NCBI RefSeq assembly: GCF_041381155.1
Contig: NC_091143.1
Span: forward strand, 27,777,331-27,841,330
Direction: 5' to 3'
Length of the DNA stretch: 64,000 nucleotides
DNA from: Argopecten irradians
Lineage: Eukaryota > Mollusca > Bivalvia > Pectinida > Pectinidae
The notes under the pieces were generated by a model. The model had not been told where the DNA came from. It ran no database searches and saw nothing but the letters and a program-made list of their open reading frames with translations. The position numbers were made by a program, and so were the translations under genes. Shown one piece after another: positions 11,801-26,800 of this stretch (the first letter of the stretch is position 1; every line of letters begins with the position of its first letter).

Positions 11801-14800
11801 ATAATTAATTCTAAGTGTTCTGTCATAATATGTAATTTTCCACCCGTGTTCAATCATTACATATGCCGCCATTTTGTTTCAAATGTACCCTAAATAAAGT
11901 CACGTGGTGATAAAAGTCACATGACTTTGTTTGTTTGTTTGATTTATTAACGTCCTATTAACAGCTATGGTCACATGACTAAACTGACTGAATGTTGTAT
12001 TCCGGAAATGGCGTATTCAATGAGGCTAATTCTATTACATAACCACGAACCAAAATATGACATAAATGTGTTGTTCTATATTCGTTATAAAACATATAAA
12101 AAGAAATATTGTAAATTCCACGACATTGTCAAGTATTTTGATTGATACTGTTGAAATTCCAAATCGCTGATCTATACGATTAAACATGTATAACATGTAT
12201 GTTGTACCCGAGCCAAAGTCACCTACGTTAATCAGATGCAATTAATAACCACTGATGAGTAGTATTTAGACAAGAACATGCGCCTATTAACGTAAACACA
12301 CTAGCTCTAGACAAAAAATCTTCACTACAAGGGCAAGGGTTCGGCATACAAGACGTCCAACCATAATGTGTAATGGCAGACAGCAAGCATTTCACATAAT
12401 TTCAATACAGGGGTCGTTTCTGACATACCACCGTAAAATCATCTAATCTTATTTCCATTAGAACTGGTTTGTTTCCGATATATATGCAAATTTTAATGTA
12501 CTATTAGACCGAATTGTCCCTTTAATTTTTATTGTGAAAATGAAACTTCAGATTTCAGAAATAAGTTTATTGTTTTTATGCTTTCTTTATGAACATACTA
12601 TCTATTTTGTTTTTAGTGATGTTGAAATAAAACACACCGGTTCCTGCAAACTTCCTACAAAACCGGCATGTTACAACAGACTTCGCCCTGTTTGTGGAAC
12701 AAATGGCAAGACGTACAGAAATGCATGTCTAATGAAGATTGCGTGAGTTAAGCATTATTAATCTAATTTACCTGAAAGGGTCAATTGGTTAAGGTATTGA
12801 TATAAGCCCTCAATTTCGAAACACAAGTCTGGCAGTTGGTAAGAAGTGACTGCAGGACGGGGATTTTTCTCCGATTAATCCAACTGTATTTTACCTTCTA
12901 ATTCTGGGATGCCTTCAATGATTCTGTCTGTTAATATGATGTTAAACTAATCAAACCAGACAAAACTATAAAGCTTCTGAAATTGCTGCTTTGTTAAGAA
13001 ACTGTCATTATGATACACCTCTCTTAACCGAATTTGTTTTCTTGATCGTCTCTCTTTTTTCTAATATTAATTTTCTTCCAATTGCAACGATTATGGAAAT
13101 CTTGATTCAACGACAGTGTATCATCTTTGACCCATGTTTAACCAACAGCTGTTGCAACCTAACGTTAATTTGATTTTTCATAAAGTAGCCAGAAAATGTT
13201 TTGCTTCGTTTGAAATATCAGTGGTGTAGAGAAAGCATCCGACGGAAAGTGTCCTCAACAGCCGTGCATCTGTACCATGGAGTATCAACCAGTATGTGGC
13301 AAGGACGGCAAAACGTATGGCAACATTTGCATGATGAGATGTTCGTAAGTATGCTAATTATCTGCGATGGTATCAAAATGAATAATTTACTTTGAAAATA
13401 ATAAATGTGGGTTTTATATTTCATGATGTTTTACAAACAATAGGGTCGTCTTTAGCCCATAACGCATCTTCTCTTCAATAAGTTTTTTTTTCGAAATGTC
13501 TGCATCATATGAAAGAGACTATGCCACATTTTAATATTTCAAATTTAGAACGTATGTCATTATTATTATCCTCAGTATTAATTAATTAAGATACAAACTA
13601 GTATGATAATATCACAGAAAATCAATAAAGGTATCGACTTGACTATATGCAATTTACAGCCTCCCAAAATATACATTCACTTGATCCCCAAAACATACAG
13701 ACAACTATATAGCTACCCAACACATTACACACATAGGAGGCTTTCTTAAAAACCTAATAAAGCAACCCAATACGATTTGTACAGCTATGACTTTTTATAT
13801 GGCCCATGGCCCTTACTTTCCTGTACCCTGAGTGATCGAAACGAAATCGCAGTATTCGATTGAAACCTACTTGAAATGATTTTATCTGTGGTTGAATATT
13901 GTGATTGTATATTCCATAATAACAGTAACGTGAAGAAAGCATCAGACGGGGAGTGTCCCCCAAAGCCATGTATTTGTAGCCTGATATTCAGCCCAGTGTG
14001 TGGCAAGGATGGCAAAACGTATGACAACAGATGCAACATGGAGTGTGCGTAAGTAGACCACTTTGATAGTATGGAAATGAAGTATAGTTGATTTGCATAA
14101 TAACTTTTGGATTCTAATTTAATGTAAGGATTGAGAAAAATAAGTATTGAAGTATACAAGAAAGTGTATAATAGATTGCAAATTTATTTGTAAAATGAAG
14201 ACATTCAACCTTTCTTTTAGCTACTTCTTTGGCCACTTATATATGTATTGCGTTGTTCCATGGATGGATATATTTTTCCATGGCTAAGACCATCAGATAC
14301 GTTGATGATATTTTATTAGACGCAGATGATCTATATATTTGTTTTTTTTTCATTAATTAAGAATTTCGGTCATCAATAAAACTTAATCAGACAATTATTA
14401 ATAACATTTTGATATTAATCACAATGCCATTCAAATGAGAGCAGGATTTAGCAAATCCAAATATCAATATCAGAATAGGTGAGAATAAGTCGAAAATGAT
14501 AGTAATCATGCTTTAACGGTTTTTGATTCTGTTGATTAAGTGATGTGGAACTCGCATCTAATGGTACGTGTCCGACCCAACCGCCAGTATGTGCTTGCGG
14601 CTTTATCTATCTGCCAGTTTGCGGAAAGGACGGGAAAACTTATGACAACGAGTGCACGATGGAGTGTGCGTAAGTAAACATTATCACAATTTAAAATCTT
14701 GTTGAGACTAGCATCATTTTAATGGATATTTAAAAACATTTCTGTATAATTGCGAACTTAAGACTCATATTACTAAACCAAAATTCATAGACAACAGTAG

Positions 14801-17800
14801 TCCTTAGTATTTTTTTTAATATAAATTGAAATAGTTTCTGAATCGTTTATGCACGTATTCATCATATCCTGGAATAAAGATCACACTTTAAATGTACAAG
14901 AGTTATTAAAGGAGATACAGTTAGAAAACATCGCAGTCAGACAATCACACAGAACTATACATTGCACACATAGAAGACCGACCTTAAAGATACTCCATCG
15001 TCGAAAATATAAATGCTATTCATCTTTTGAACAATAATTGGTGTTTAATCGTGTGTATACGATGAACAAAAAAAAATAATGAACAAAAAACTACTTTGCC
15101 TTTTGTGCATGCGCAATCAGTACTTCATTCCATATCGGATATAGTGAATCGGAATGCAATTAATTATTTTTCATATTTTTAACTTGGAGTAAAATTAGAA
15201 GCTCAAACTTTTCAATGGTGGTAATGGTGTAAAATAAGTAACTTTTGTAACTGAAGAAAAATACTAAATCGTCTATTTCTGTTTTTGATAGTGAAAAAAT
15301 ACCGCTTGTCAGCGGTGGAGCATCTTTAGGTGGTTGTTAATCAATAGGACGTTAAATCTAATAAAACATAACCAAACCAAGCCTTACTACATGTAATTTA
15401 ATTATGATTTCATTTCATTTTTCCCATTTGTTATATTGTCCTCTATTTTCGGGACCTACAAGTAAAGTCAACATCATGCACATTTAAGACACAATAGGAT
15501 GGAGATTGTGCCACATCCTTATATTTGTACTTTTGTGCCTGTATGTGTTGCTTTTAACTAAATACTTCATTTTATTGATGTTGTTTCAATTATAAACTTT
15601 TTTCTGTCATCAATATAAAGTGGCGTAAGTAAATCATCAGACGGAGAATGTCCCCCAACACCGTGTATTTGTACCCTGGAGTATGCCCCAGTCTGTGGTG
15701 TAGATGGCATAACGTATCCTAATTTGTGCAGTATGAATTGTGCGTAAGTACGATACTAAAACTCAATATATTTCCATATCCGACATTTCATTGCAATGGA
15801 ATTGCTTGATAATACCATTATTGAAAAGTCCAGTGTATAAGTATCCTAATTATATATATATGGGACAAGGAAGTAATTCCAACCACAAAAACACGATTAC
15901 ATGATATGATACTAACAGTATTGTATATAAATACACAGTAATATACTAATTCTATTCGTCAAAGCTTATTACATATTCACATGCCAGATATTTCTAATTA
16001 ATATATCAGTATGGAATAGTCCTGTGTATGTGTATCGTTTATTTTCGCAGTATACAAACTCGTATCCTTATTACTAGATTAAATTCAATTTTTGTAATCA
16101 TACTACGTACTGAATACACATATAATAGACATATCTGAGTGATGTTCATATAAATTGAAAATATAAAATATATTAGTAATACGGTATTTTAAAAGCCATT
16201 CTGACTGAAAATCAAATGGCTTATTAAATTCGTGTTCATGTTACAGTAAATATTTTTAGTGTTGTTCCAATTTTTCATGTGAAAAGGATATTTTTGGGAA
16301 ATATTATAGCCAAACTCTACTACAGTGTATGAAAAAGGTAATTCATGAATCAAAAATTTGTGATACGCTCCAATGCACTTTGAATTTAGACCGAATAAGA
16401 CGAAATTATTGAGTGTCCTCTCGCATAATCACCATACCTTAATTTAGAATCTTATTTTTGCAATGCATGTCAGGCTTTTATCGCGAAATTAAGCTCTCGC
16501 AAGGAGTTGACGATGTATCTATTCTAGAACGAGCAGTTTTGTAAAAAGCAATCTGATCTATCAATACATTTGTAAATACATTTATTGACCAATCGTATTG
16601 GTCCTTGCAAAACTGCTCGCTTGAAAGGTCAGCTTCCATTCCAGAGTTTATGCATCATAGTGACCTACATGACTGCACTATTGACTAAAATAGCAAACTT
16701 GTATTTTACTTTCCCTTTCCACCAGAAACCTGTATTGTTTCCGTTTAAAACACAATTCCTAAAAGTGATAAGAGTATACGTACAGCATAAACAAAATGCA
16801 CAAGGTTTACCTTAATATGTACGTGGAAAAGAGATATAACTACCCTAGTAACCTTGTCTTACAAGCAACATTCTGTAAATAAAACGAATAAATAATTTAT
16901 CAACCAAATGAAAACACTTTGTAATTGTAAAGTCATTGATAATAAAAAAAAGATACCTGATATGACGAACAGTATGTCTTTGTTCAATGATTATTGTATA
17001 AGATTCTGAAAACCATTTTAGAGTAAAACTACTTGGTTATATGTAAACAACTTCGCTAGCCAAATGCAAGGTTAATCATTCCAATACTCTCCCTAAATCC
17101 CTTGGCGGATTTCGCGTCAAACCTGCAGTTTCTGCTTTCAAATTCTGATTGGGTGCGGCTAGGTTCAGGCGACCAATGAAAACGCGGCATTGATAAGTTA
17201 ATAAAACTGAACTGACTGTACATTTGTATATTGGGAATACATATATTTATATAGAATACGTTGCTTTTCAAAGAGATAGGAAAGGAAATACGTGTGTGGA
17301 TTCTGTTTCACAAAGTCAAACAAATTATTCATAGATAAACTGCGATCTCATGACAAAATTGGACACCGATGTATGAAACACAAAAACTGGTATCCCAACG
17401 AATTAATAAATGACTCACAAACATGTTTATGTTACAAATTGCGCTACCAGTTTGACAACAATATGATGATACAACAGTGATAAAAGATGTTTAATTTGTT
17501 GGTTATTGCATAAATGAAAGGGGCGCAACTTCGGCGATCCAGAAAGTGGTGCAGTGCGGGAACTTCAGTTTGTACGCGAAATCCACCACAGGTTGAAGGG
17601 GAAGTATCTGACCGAATAGCCTTGGCTAGTGAAGTCGATATATAAATAATATAATAAGTTATATCTGTAAATGTAGGAAAATAACTCAAGTAGATTAGAA
17701 TACTGCACAGCTTTTTACTTGTACATTATTCAGTAATACATTGCAATGAAAACAGTGGTATTTTTTAATTCTTCAGCAGTCTTTTTGCATGTGAGAGTCA

Positions 17801-20800
17801 TACTGACATAATCAATGTTATCAGTTTTCTTAATACCTGTTTTGTATTGTTTTGTATAGTAATGTAGACCTTGACTATGAAGGCGAGTGTTCCCCAAAGC
17901 CGTGCATTTGTACGTTTGACTATAACCCAGTGTGTGGAACAGACGGTACAACATATGGAAACAAATGCAACATGGAATGCGCGTAAGTTGGACTTTTTTT
18001 TTTACTAATATTCATTAAGCACCATTGACTCACGATACCACTCCTATACAATATGCTACTATGACAGAAATTGTAAAAGTTAAAAGGTGTATCATAAAAT
18101 AAGCGAACCGTGTAGGTTGTATATTCCATGATATATGGGACATTGTTTTGTTTTTCTACCGGCTTATTCTCTGTCCACATAGCATTTTCAGTATTAATTC
18201 GTTTATTTATGTACAAAAATGAGTAATTTTTGAACGAAAAATCCTGATTTATTTTCATGATTGATGAATTATTATCCTTTATTCTCACTGTTATGAATTA
18301 CTGATCTTTCTTAGTTGAGAAAACATATCCATGAAATGGTTGGTATTAACTGTAAATTTTGCATGCCTGAATTGTAAATATCCGTCCAATCTGATTCAAA
18401 TAGGATCCTTATAACCACTCCCATAGAGGATATCAGACAAGAACGTGTCATGTTTGGATGACCTTTATACCACATGTACTCCACATGAAATGCATTTTCG
18501 ATACCTTGCTACATTAAAGGAACGCCCATTTCGTCCCACTGTAATATACATTTAGTTTGCTCTGCTCTTTGGGCGAGACTACAACGTACACGAAAATTTT
18601 GATATTTGCATATTGAGAATACATATTTATATATAGAATACGTTGCTCTCCAAAGAGATATGAAAGGAAATACATGTGTGGTTTAGTTTATATTCGACAA
18701 AGTTAAACAAATTATTCAAAGATAAACTGCGATCTCGTAACAAAATTGGACACCGATGCATGAAACACAAAAATTGGTATCCTAACTAATTAAAAAACAG
18801 ACTTACAAACATGTTAATGATTTAAAGGGCGCTGCCAGTTTGAGAACAATACGATAATACAACAATGATAAAAGTTTTTTAATTGGTTGGTTATTACGTA
18901 AATGGAAGGGGCGCAACTTCGGTGATCCAGAAGGTGGTACAGTGCGGGAATTTCAGTTTTTACGCGAAATCCGCCACAATTTCCAGAGGAAGTATTTGAC
19001 TGAATACCCTTGGCTAGCGAAGTAAATATATGAATTACTTGGTTATATCTGTAAATGTAGGAAAATAACTCGGATAGATCAGAACACTGCACAGATTTTT
19101 CTTGTACATTATTCAGTAATAAATTACATAGAAAACAGCGGTACTTTTTAATTCTTCAGCAAAGTCTTTTTGGAAGTGAGAGCAATACTGACATAATCAA
19201 TGTTATCAGTTTTCTTAATACCTGTTTTGTGTTGTTTTGTATAGTAATGTAGACCTTGACTATGAAGGCGAGTGTTCCCCAAAGCCGTGCATTTGTACGT
19301 TTGACTATAACCCAGTGTGTGGAACAGACGGTACAACATATGACAACAAATGCAACATGGAATGCGCGTAAGTTGGACTTTTTACTAATATTCATTAAGC
19401 ACCATTGACTCACGATACCACTCCTATACAATATGCTACTATGACAGAAATTGTAAAAGTTAAAAGGTGTATCATAAAGTAAGAGTAGGTTGTATATTTC
19501 ATGATATATGAGACAATGGTTTTTTCCACCGGCTTATTATCTTGCCACATAGCGTTGTCTGTAGTAATTCGTTTATCCATGTACGAAATGAGTAAAATTC
19601 GAACGAAAATGCCTGATTGATTTTCATGTTTAATTAATTATTATTCTCTATATTCATTGCTGTAAATTACTGATGTTTCATAGATGAGAAAACATATCCA
19701 TGAATTTGTTGATATTAACTGCAAATTTTGCATGCCTGAATTGTAAATATCCGTCCAATCTGATTCAAATAGGATCCTTATAACCACTCCCATAGAGGAT
19801 ATCAGACAAGAACGTGTCATGTTTGGATGACCTTTATACCACATGTACTCCACATGAAATGCATTTTCGATACCTTGCTACATTAAATGAACGCCCATTT
19901 CGTCCCACTATAATATACATTTAGTTTGCTCTTCTTTTTGGGCGAGATTACAACGTACACGAAAAATTGTATATTTGCATATTGAGAATACATATTTATA
20001 TATAGAATACGTTGCTCTCCAAAGAGATATGAAAGGAAATACGTGTGTGGTTTAGTTTATATTCGACAAAGTTAAACAAATTGTTCAAAGATAAACTGCG
20101 ATCTCGTAACAAAATTGGACGCCGATGCATGAAACACAAAAATAGGTATCCTAACTAATTAAAAAACAGACTTACAAACATGTTAATGATTTAAAGGGCG
20201 CTGCCAGTTTGAGAACAATACGATAATACAACAATGATAAAAGTTTTTTAATTGGTTGGTTATTACGTAAATGGAAGGGGCGCAACTTCGGTGATCCAGA
20301 AGGTGGTACAGTGCGGGAAATTCAGTTTTTACGCGAAATCCGCCACAATTTCCAATGGAAGTATTTGACTGTATACCCTTGGCTAGCGAAGTAAATATAT
20401 GAATTACTTGGTTATATCTGTAAATGTAGGAAAATAACTCAGATAGATCAGAACACTGCACAGCTTTTTACTTCTACATTATTCAGTAATACATTGCAAT
20501 GAAAACAGCGGTACTTTTAAATTCTTCAGCAAAGTCTTTTTGGAAGTGAGAGTAATACTGACATAATTAATGGTATCAGTTTTCTTATTACCTGTTTTAT
20601 GTTGTTTTGTATAGTAATGTAGACCTTGACTATGAAGGCGAGTGTTCCCCAAAGCCTTGCATTTGTACGTTTGACTATAACCCAGTGTGTGGAACAGACG
20701 GTACAACATATGACAACAAATGCAACATGGAATGCGCGTAAGTTGGACTTTTTACTAATATTCATTAAGCACCATTGACTCACGATACCACTCCTATACA

Positions 20801-23800
20801 ATATGCTACTATGACAGAAATTGTAAAAGTTAAAAGGTGTATCATAAAGTAAGAGTAGGTTGTATATTTCATGATATACGAGACAATGGGTTTTTTTCCA
20901 CCGGCTTATTATCTTGCCACATAGCGTTGTCTGTAGTAATTCGTTTATCCATGTACGAAATGAGTAAAATTCGAACGAAAATGCCTGATTGATTTTCATG
21001 TTTAATTAATTATTATTCTCTATATTCATTGCTGTAAATTACTGATGTTTCATAGATGAGAAAACATATCCATGAATTTGTTTATATTAACTGCAAATTT
21101 TGCATGCCTGAATTGTAAATATCCGTCCAATCTGATTCAAATAGGATCCTTATAACCACTCCCATAGAGGATATCAGACAAGAACGTGTCATGTTTGGAT
21201 GACCTTTATACCACATGTACTCCACATGAAATGCATTTTCGATACCTTGCTACATTAAAGGAACGCCCATTTCGTCCCACTGTAATATACATTTAGTTTG
21301 CTCTGCTCTTTGGGCGAGACTACAACGTACACGAAAATTTTGATATTTGCATATTGAGAATACATATCTATATATAGAATACGTTGCTCTCCAAAGAGAT
21401 ATGAAAGGAAATACATGTGTGGTTTAGTTGATGTTCGACAAAGTTAAGCAAATTATGCAAAAATCAACTGCGATCTCCTGACAAAATTGGACACCGATGC
21501 ATGAAACACAAAAACTAGTATCTTTACTAATTAAAATTTAAAAGGCGCTGCCAGTTCGAAAAAAATACGATAATACAACAATGATAAAAGTTTTTTAATT
21601 GGTTGGTTATTACATAAATGGAAGGGGCGCAACTTCGGTGATCCAGAAGGTGGTACAGTGCGGGAAATTCAGTTTTGACGCGAAATCCGCCACAATTTCC
21701 AAGGGAAGTATTTGACTGTATACCCTTGGCTAGCGAAGTAAATATATGAATTACTTGGTTATATCTGTAAATGTAGGAAAATAACTCGGATAGATCAGAA
21801 CACTGCACAGATTTTTACTTCTACAATTATTCAGTAATACATTGCAATGAAAACAGCGGGACTTTTAAATTCTTCATCAAAGTCTTTTTGGAAATGAGAG
21901 TCATACCGATATAATTGATGGAATCAGCTTTCTTAATACCTGTTTTTTGTTGTTTTGTATAGTAATGTAGACCTTGACTATGAAGGCGAGTGTTCCCCAA
22001 AGCCGTGCATTTGTACGTTTGACTATAACCCAGTGTGTGGAACAGACGGTACAACATATGACAACAAATGCAACATGGAATGCGCGTAAGTTGGATTTTT
22101 TTTACTAATATTCATTAAGCACCATTGACTCACGATACCACTCCTATACAATATGCTACTATGACAGAATTGTAAAAGTTAAAAGGTGTATCATAAAATA
22201 AGCGAATCGTGTAGGTTGTATATTTCATGATATATGGGACATTGTTTTGTTTTTCTACCGGCTTATTCTCTGTCCACATAGCATTTTCAGTAATAATTCG
22301 TTTATTTATGTACAAAAATGAGTAATTTTCGAACGAAAAATGCGGATTTATTTTCATGTTTGATGAATTATTATCCTTTATTTTCACTATTATGAATTAC
22401 TGATCTTTCTTAGTTGAGAAAACATATCCATGAAATGTTTGGTATTAACTGTAAATTTTGCATGCCTGAATTGTAAATATCGGTCCAATCTGATTCAAAT
22501 AGGATCCTTATAGCATTTTACATGTTTTTCAAATTTACCATTTTTGGAAAGCTACATGTCCTTAAGGTCTGATTCCAAAATGGGAGTTTGCTCACTGCAT
22601 GGGTTGGTCTGGTACTGCAAGCTATGTACTCGTATCGACGATGGGAATTCCTGTAAGAAAAATTATGAGAATTGAAACAGTTTAGAAAGAAAATTTTTTA
22701 ATATTTCAATGAAATTTGAACCTAGACTTTTGACTTTTACTTATAACTATAGTATAGTTAGTGAACTACAGGATAATATGAACAACTGAATTAAACTTGA
22801 AGATCAGGGGGAGATAACTCATATTTTTTACCCTCACCCCCATTTTTGGAATATCTAGCAAAAAATATCCAGAACTGAAAATTTAAGCAAAGCAAAGTTC
22901 CAAAACTGGCCCAATACTATAAATATAGAACTTAGTAATCAAAACAATATCATAAAGAAATGATTATAACATATTATGTCATAATCTATCTGATATAACA
23001 TAGAGAAATGATGGTGCAGCTTATAAAATATGGATACAAAACAGCCCCAAAAATTTCAAATTTGCCCTGATTTTCTGAATGAGATGATTCTAAAATTACA
23101 AATGTATACCAATTGATGTGAAAAAGGAATTATTAACCTCTGAAAGATTCCAAGGACAGATAAAATCAAATCTAGAGCAACGTTTGAACCCGAAAGACTG
23201 GTCAGAACTTAAGAATCGTGGCTATTAGAAAGAAAATAATTTTGAAAAATAGAATAAAGCTTATCCTTCACTCACATCTTGATGTAAACTAGTCAGTTAC
23301 AAGATCTGGAAGTAAAAGAATTACACAATTCACCTCTAAAATTGCACCAGGCTGGCTGCTTATGACTCCTTTTACCAGAGACCTACAGACAATGGAAGGT
23401 AGATAACTCGAATTTCACTGGACTATCCATCTCGAAGAAATTAAGAACACTGATAATTGAACCAAAGAGGTATATAAGATAAAATATATAGAGAAAAAAG
23501 ACAAATTATACTCACAAATAAATACTCAGGTCATTTATGGAACGGTAAATCTGTCTAGTATTTTCGTGAAATGAGTTAACTCCCCTTGGCGCTATCTTCA
23601 AGTCAGGAATAAGTTGTTAAACTTGTCCGTCCAAAAGGTATCATGTTCAAAGCTCGGCTGAAACAGAAGAAATGAATAAATGAATAAATAAATGATGAAA
23701 TAACTAAAATGAATGAGTGAAAGTAGCTGATTAATGAACACACAAAAACAGGAAATGTTTTATATAGATCGATTAGGTTTCATGGCCATTTAAGGATGTG

Positions 23801-26800
23801 TCAATTGTACTTGGAGGAACCCAGAGTACCTAAATGAAAACCACCGACCTACAGTCTGAATCTATTACCTATTCCTGACCAGTCTTAAACACTTAATAGT
23901 GAAAAAGAAGACTATACTGTATATTTTACAGAACCAAACAACACTATATATCCATATGATGAATAAATACATAAGATATTTGAGTTACATGTACAGATAA
24001 ATAGATTAGTGATTATGATAAATAGATAAATAGAGGGAAAGAGATAATGCCTAAAGCCTAATATTATGCCTGAATAACTCCTAATCACAATGTATCACGC
24101 GCAATCATAGAAGTTTACTAAATATCATTGAAATACACATCATATTCTAAGTCAGCTGACTTCTTACATGTACCCCCCCCCAGCCAGGACCCTAGACCCT
24201 GTGTCATACTGCCCCAAACCCCTGTGTCATAATCGTGACATAAACATCTTCTGTATAATCACTTTCTAAGATATTGGTTCATGTGCTAAGCTATATTAAC
24301 AACATATGTGTAATGTGTGATTTTTTTTTAACAAAATACTCCAATTTACAGTGTTGTTATCAAGACAGGAAGGCCTCCGTATTAAAAATAACTACCAAAT
24401 ATGTATAAAGTACAAGCAAAATACCTTCAACATTCGATTTCCAGTCAAAAACATGCAGATTGGGTTCAGTCAAATGGTGTCCAGGGACGCTGAATGATGA
24501 AAACGTCATATCCGGTTGTCATCCTATAGAGACCGCAGAACCAAATGATTTCGCTATATACGATATATTAACGTTTGCCACTGTCCAGGTTAAATGGAGT
24601 TTTCAAGTCTGGTCACCTGTCACTAATTTTGAAGAATGGCATCTGGCATACCTGTGAATAAAAAGAAATAAAGATCTACCATCTTGCTAAACTTTTATGT
24701 GGGGGGGGTTCCATCTTATGTTGAATTCCGCACCAAAAATTGACCAAAATATTCATGAAATTCCAATATTGATTACCTCCCCCTGTCAGACACACACTTG
24801 ACAGAATTTTAAAATTTCTTTACATATTTGACATCTACATGTATTGCCCAACCCACACATTAAACATTTGAAACTGATGCGCCCTGAATACCCAATCAGC
24901 AGGCTCCGAAACATTCACCTCTCTATGAAATCTTGTGCCCAAAAGGGGATTTCCAGGAATCTATTTTTGGTTTGATTCTGCGGTCCCTATAACCACTCCC
25001 AAAGAGGGTATCAGACAAGAACGTGTCATGTTTGGATGACCTTTATACCACATGTACTCCACATGAAATGCATTTTCGATACCTTGCTACATTAAAGGAA
25101 CGCCCATTTCGTCCCACTATAATATACATTTAGTTTGCTCTGCTCTTTAGGCGAGATTACAACGTACACGAAAAATTATATATTTGCATATTGAGAATAC
25201 ATATCTATAGATATGAAAGGAAATACGTGTGTGGTTTAGTTTATGTTTGACAAAGTTAAACAAATTATTCAAAAATCAACTGCGATCTCGTAACAATATT
25301 GGACACTGATACATGAAACACAAAAAATGGTATCCTAACTAATTAAAAAACAGACTTACAAACATGTTAATGATTTAAAGGGCGCTGCCAGTTTGACAAC
25401 AATACGATAATACAACAATGATAAAAGTTTTTTAATTGGTTGGTTATTACGTAAATGGAAGGGGCGCAACTTCGGTGATCCAGAAGGTGGTACAGTGCGG
25501 GAAATTCAGTTTTTACGCGAAATCCGCCACAATTTCCAGGGGAAGTATTTGACTGAATACCCTTGGCTAGCGAAGTAAATATATGAATTACTTGGTTATA
25601 TCTGTAAATGTAGGAAAATAACTCGGATAGATCAGAACACTGCACAGATTTTTACTTCTACATTATTCAGTAATACATTGCAATGAAAACAGCGGTACTT
25701 TTAAATTCTTCAGCAAAGTCTTTTTGGAAGTGAGAGTCATACTGACATAATTGATGGTATCAGCTTTCTTAATACCTGTTTTGTGTTGTTTTGTATAGTA
25801 ATGTAGACCTTGACTATGAAGGCGAGTGTTCCCCAAAGCCGTGCATTTGTACGTTTGACTATAACCCAGTGTGTGGAACAGACGGTACAACATATGACAA
25901 CAAATGCAACATGGAATGCGCGTAAGTTGGACTTTTTACTAATATTCATTAAGCACCATTGACTCACGATACCACTCCTATACAATATCCTTCTATGACA
26001 GAAATTGTAAATGTTAAAAGCTGTATCATAAAGTAAGAGTGGGTTGTATATTTCATGATATATGAGACAATGGTTTTTTCCACTAGCTTATTATCTTGGC
26101 ACATAGCGTCGTCTGTAGTAATTCGTTTATCCATGTACAAAATGAGAAAAATTCGAACGAAAATGCCTGATTTATTTTCATGTTTAATGAATTATTATTC
26201 TCTATATTCACTGCTGTAAATTACTGATGTTTCATAGATGAGAAAACATATCAATGAATTTGTTGGTATTCACTGTAAATTTTGCATGCCTGAATTGCAA
26301 CTATCCGTCCAATCTGATTCAAATAGGATCCTTAAAACCACTCCCATAGAGGATCAGACAAGAGCGTGTCATGTTTGGATGACCTTTATACCACATGTAC
26401 TTCACATGAAATGCATTTTCGACACTTTGCTACATTCAATGAACGCGCCATTTCGTCCCACTATAATATACATAATGTACATATCGCTGTGCTCTTTGCG
26501 CGAGATTACTACGTACACGAAAATTTGTATGTTTGCATTTTGAGAATATATATAGAATAATTTGCTCTCAAGAGCGATATGAAAGGAAATACGTGTGTGG
26601 TTTCTGTTCGACAAAGTTAAGCAAATTATTCAAAGATAAACTGCGATCTCGTGACAAAATTGGACACTGATCCATGAAACACAAAAATTGGTATCCTAAC
26701 TAATGAAAAATGACTCACAAACATGTTAATGATTTAAAGGGGAAGGTTTTTTTTGGAAGTGAGAGCCAACCTGACATAATTAATGTTATCAGTTTTCTTA

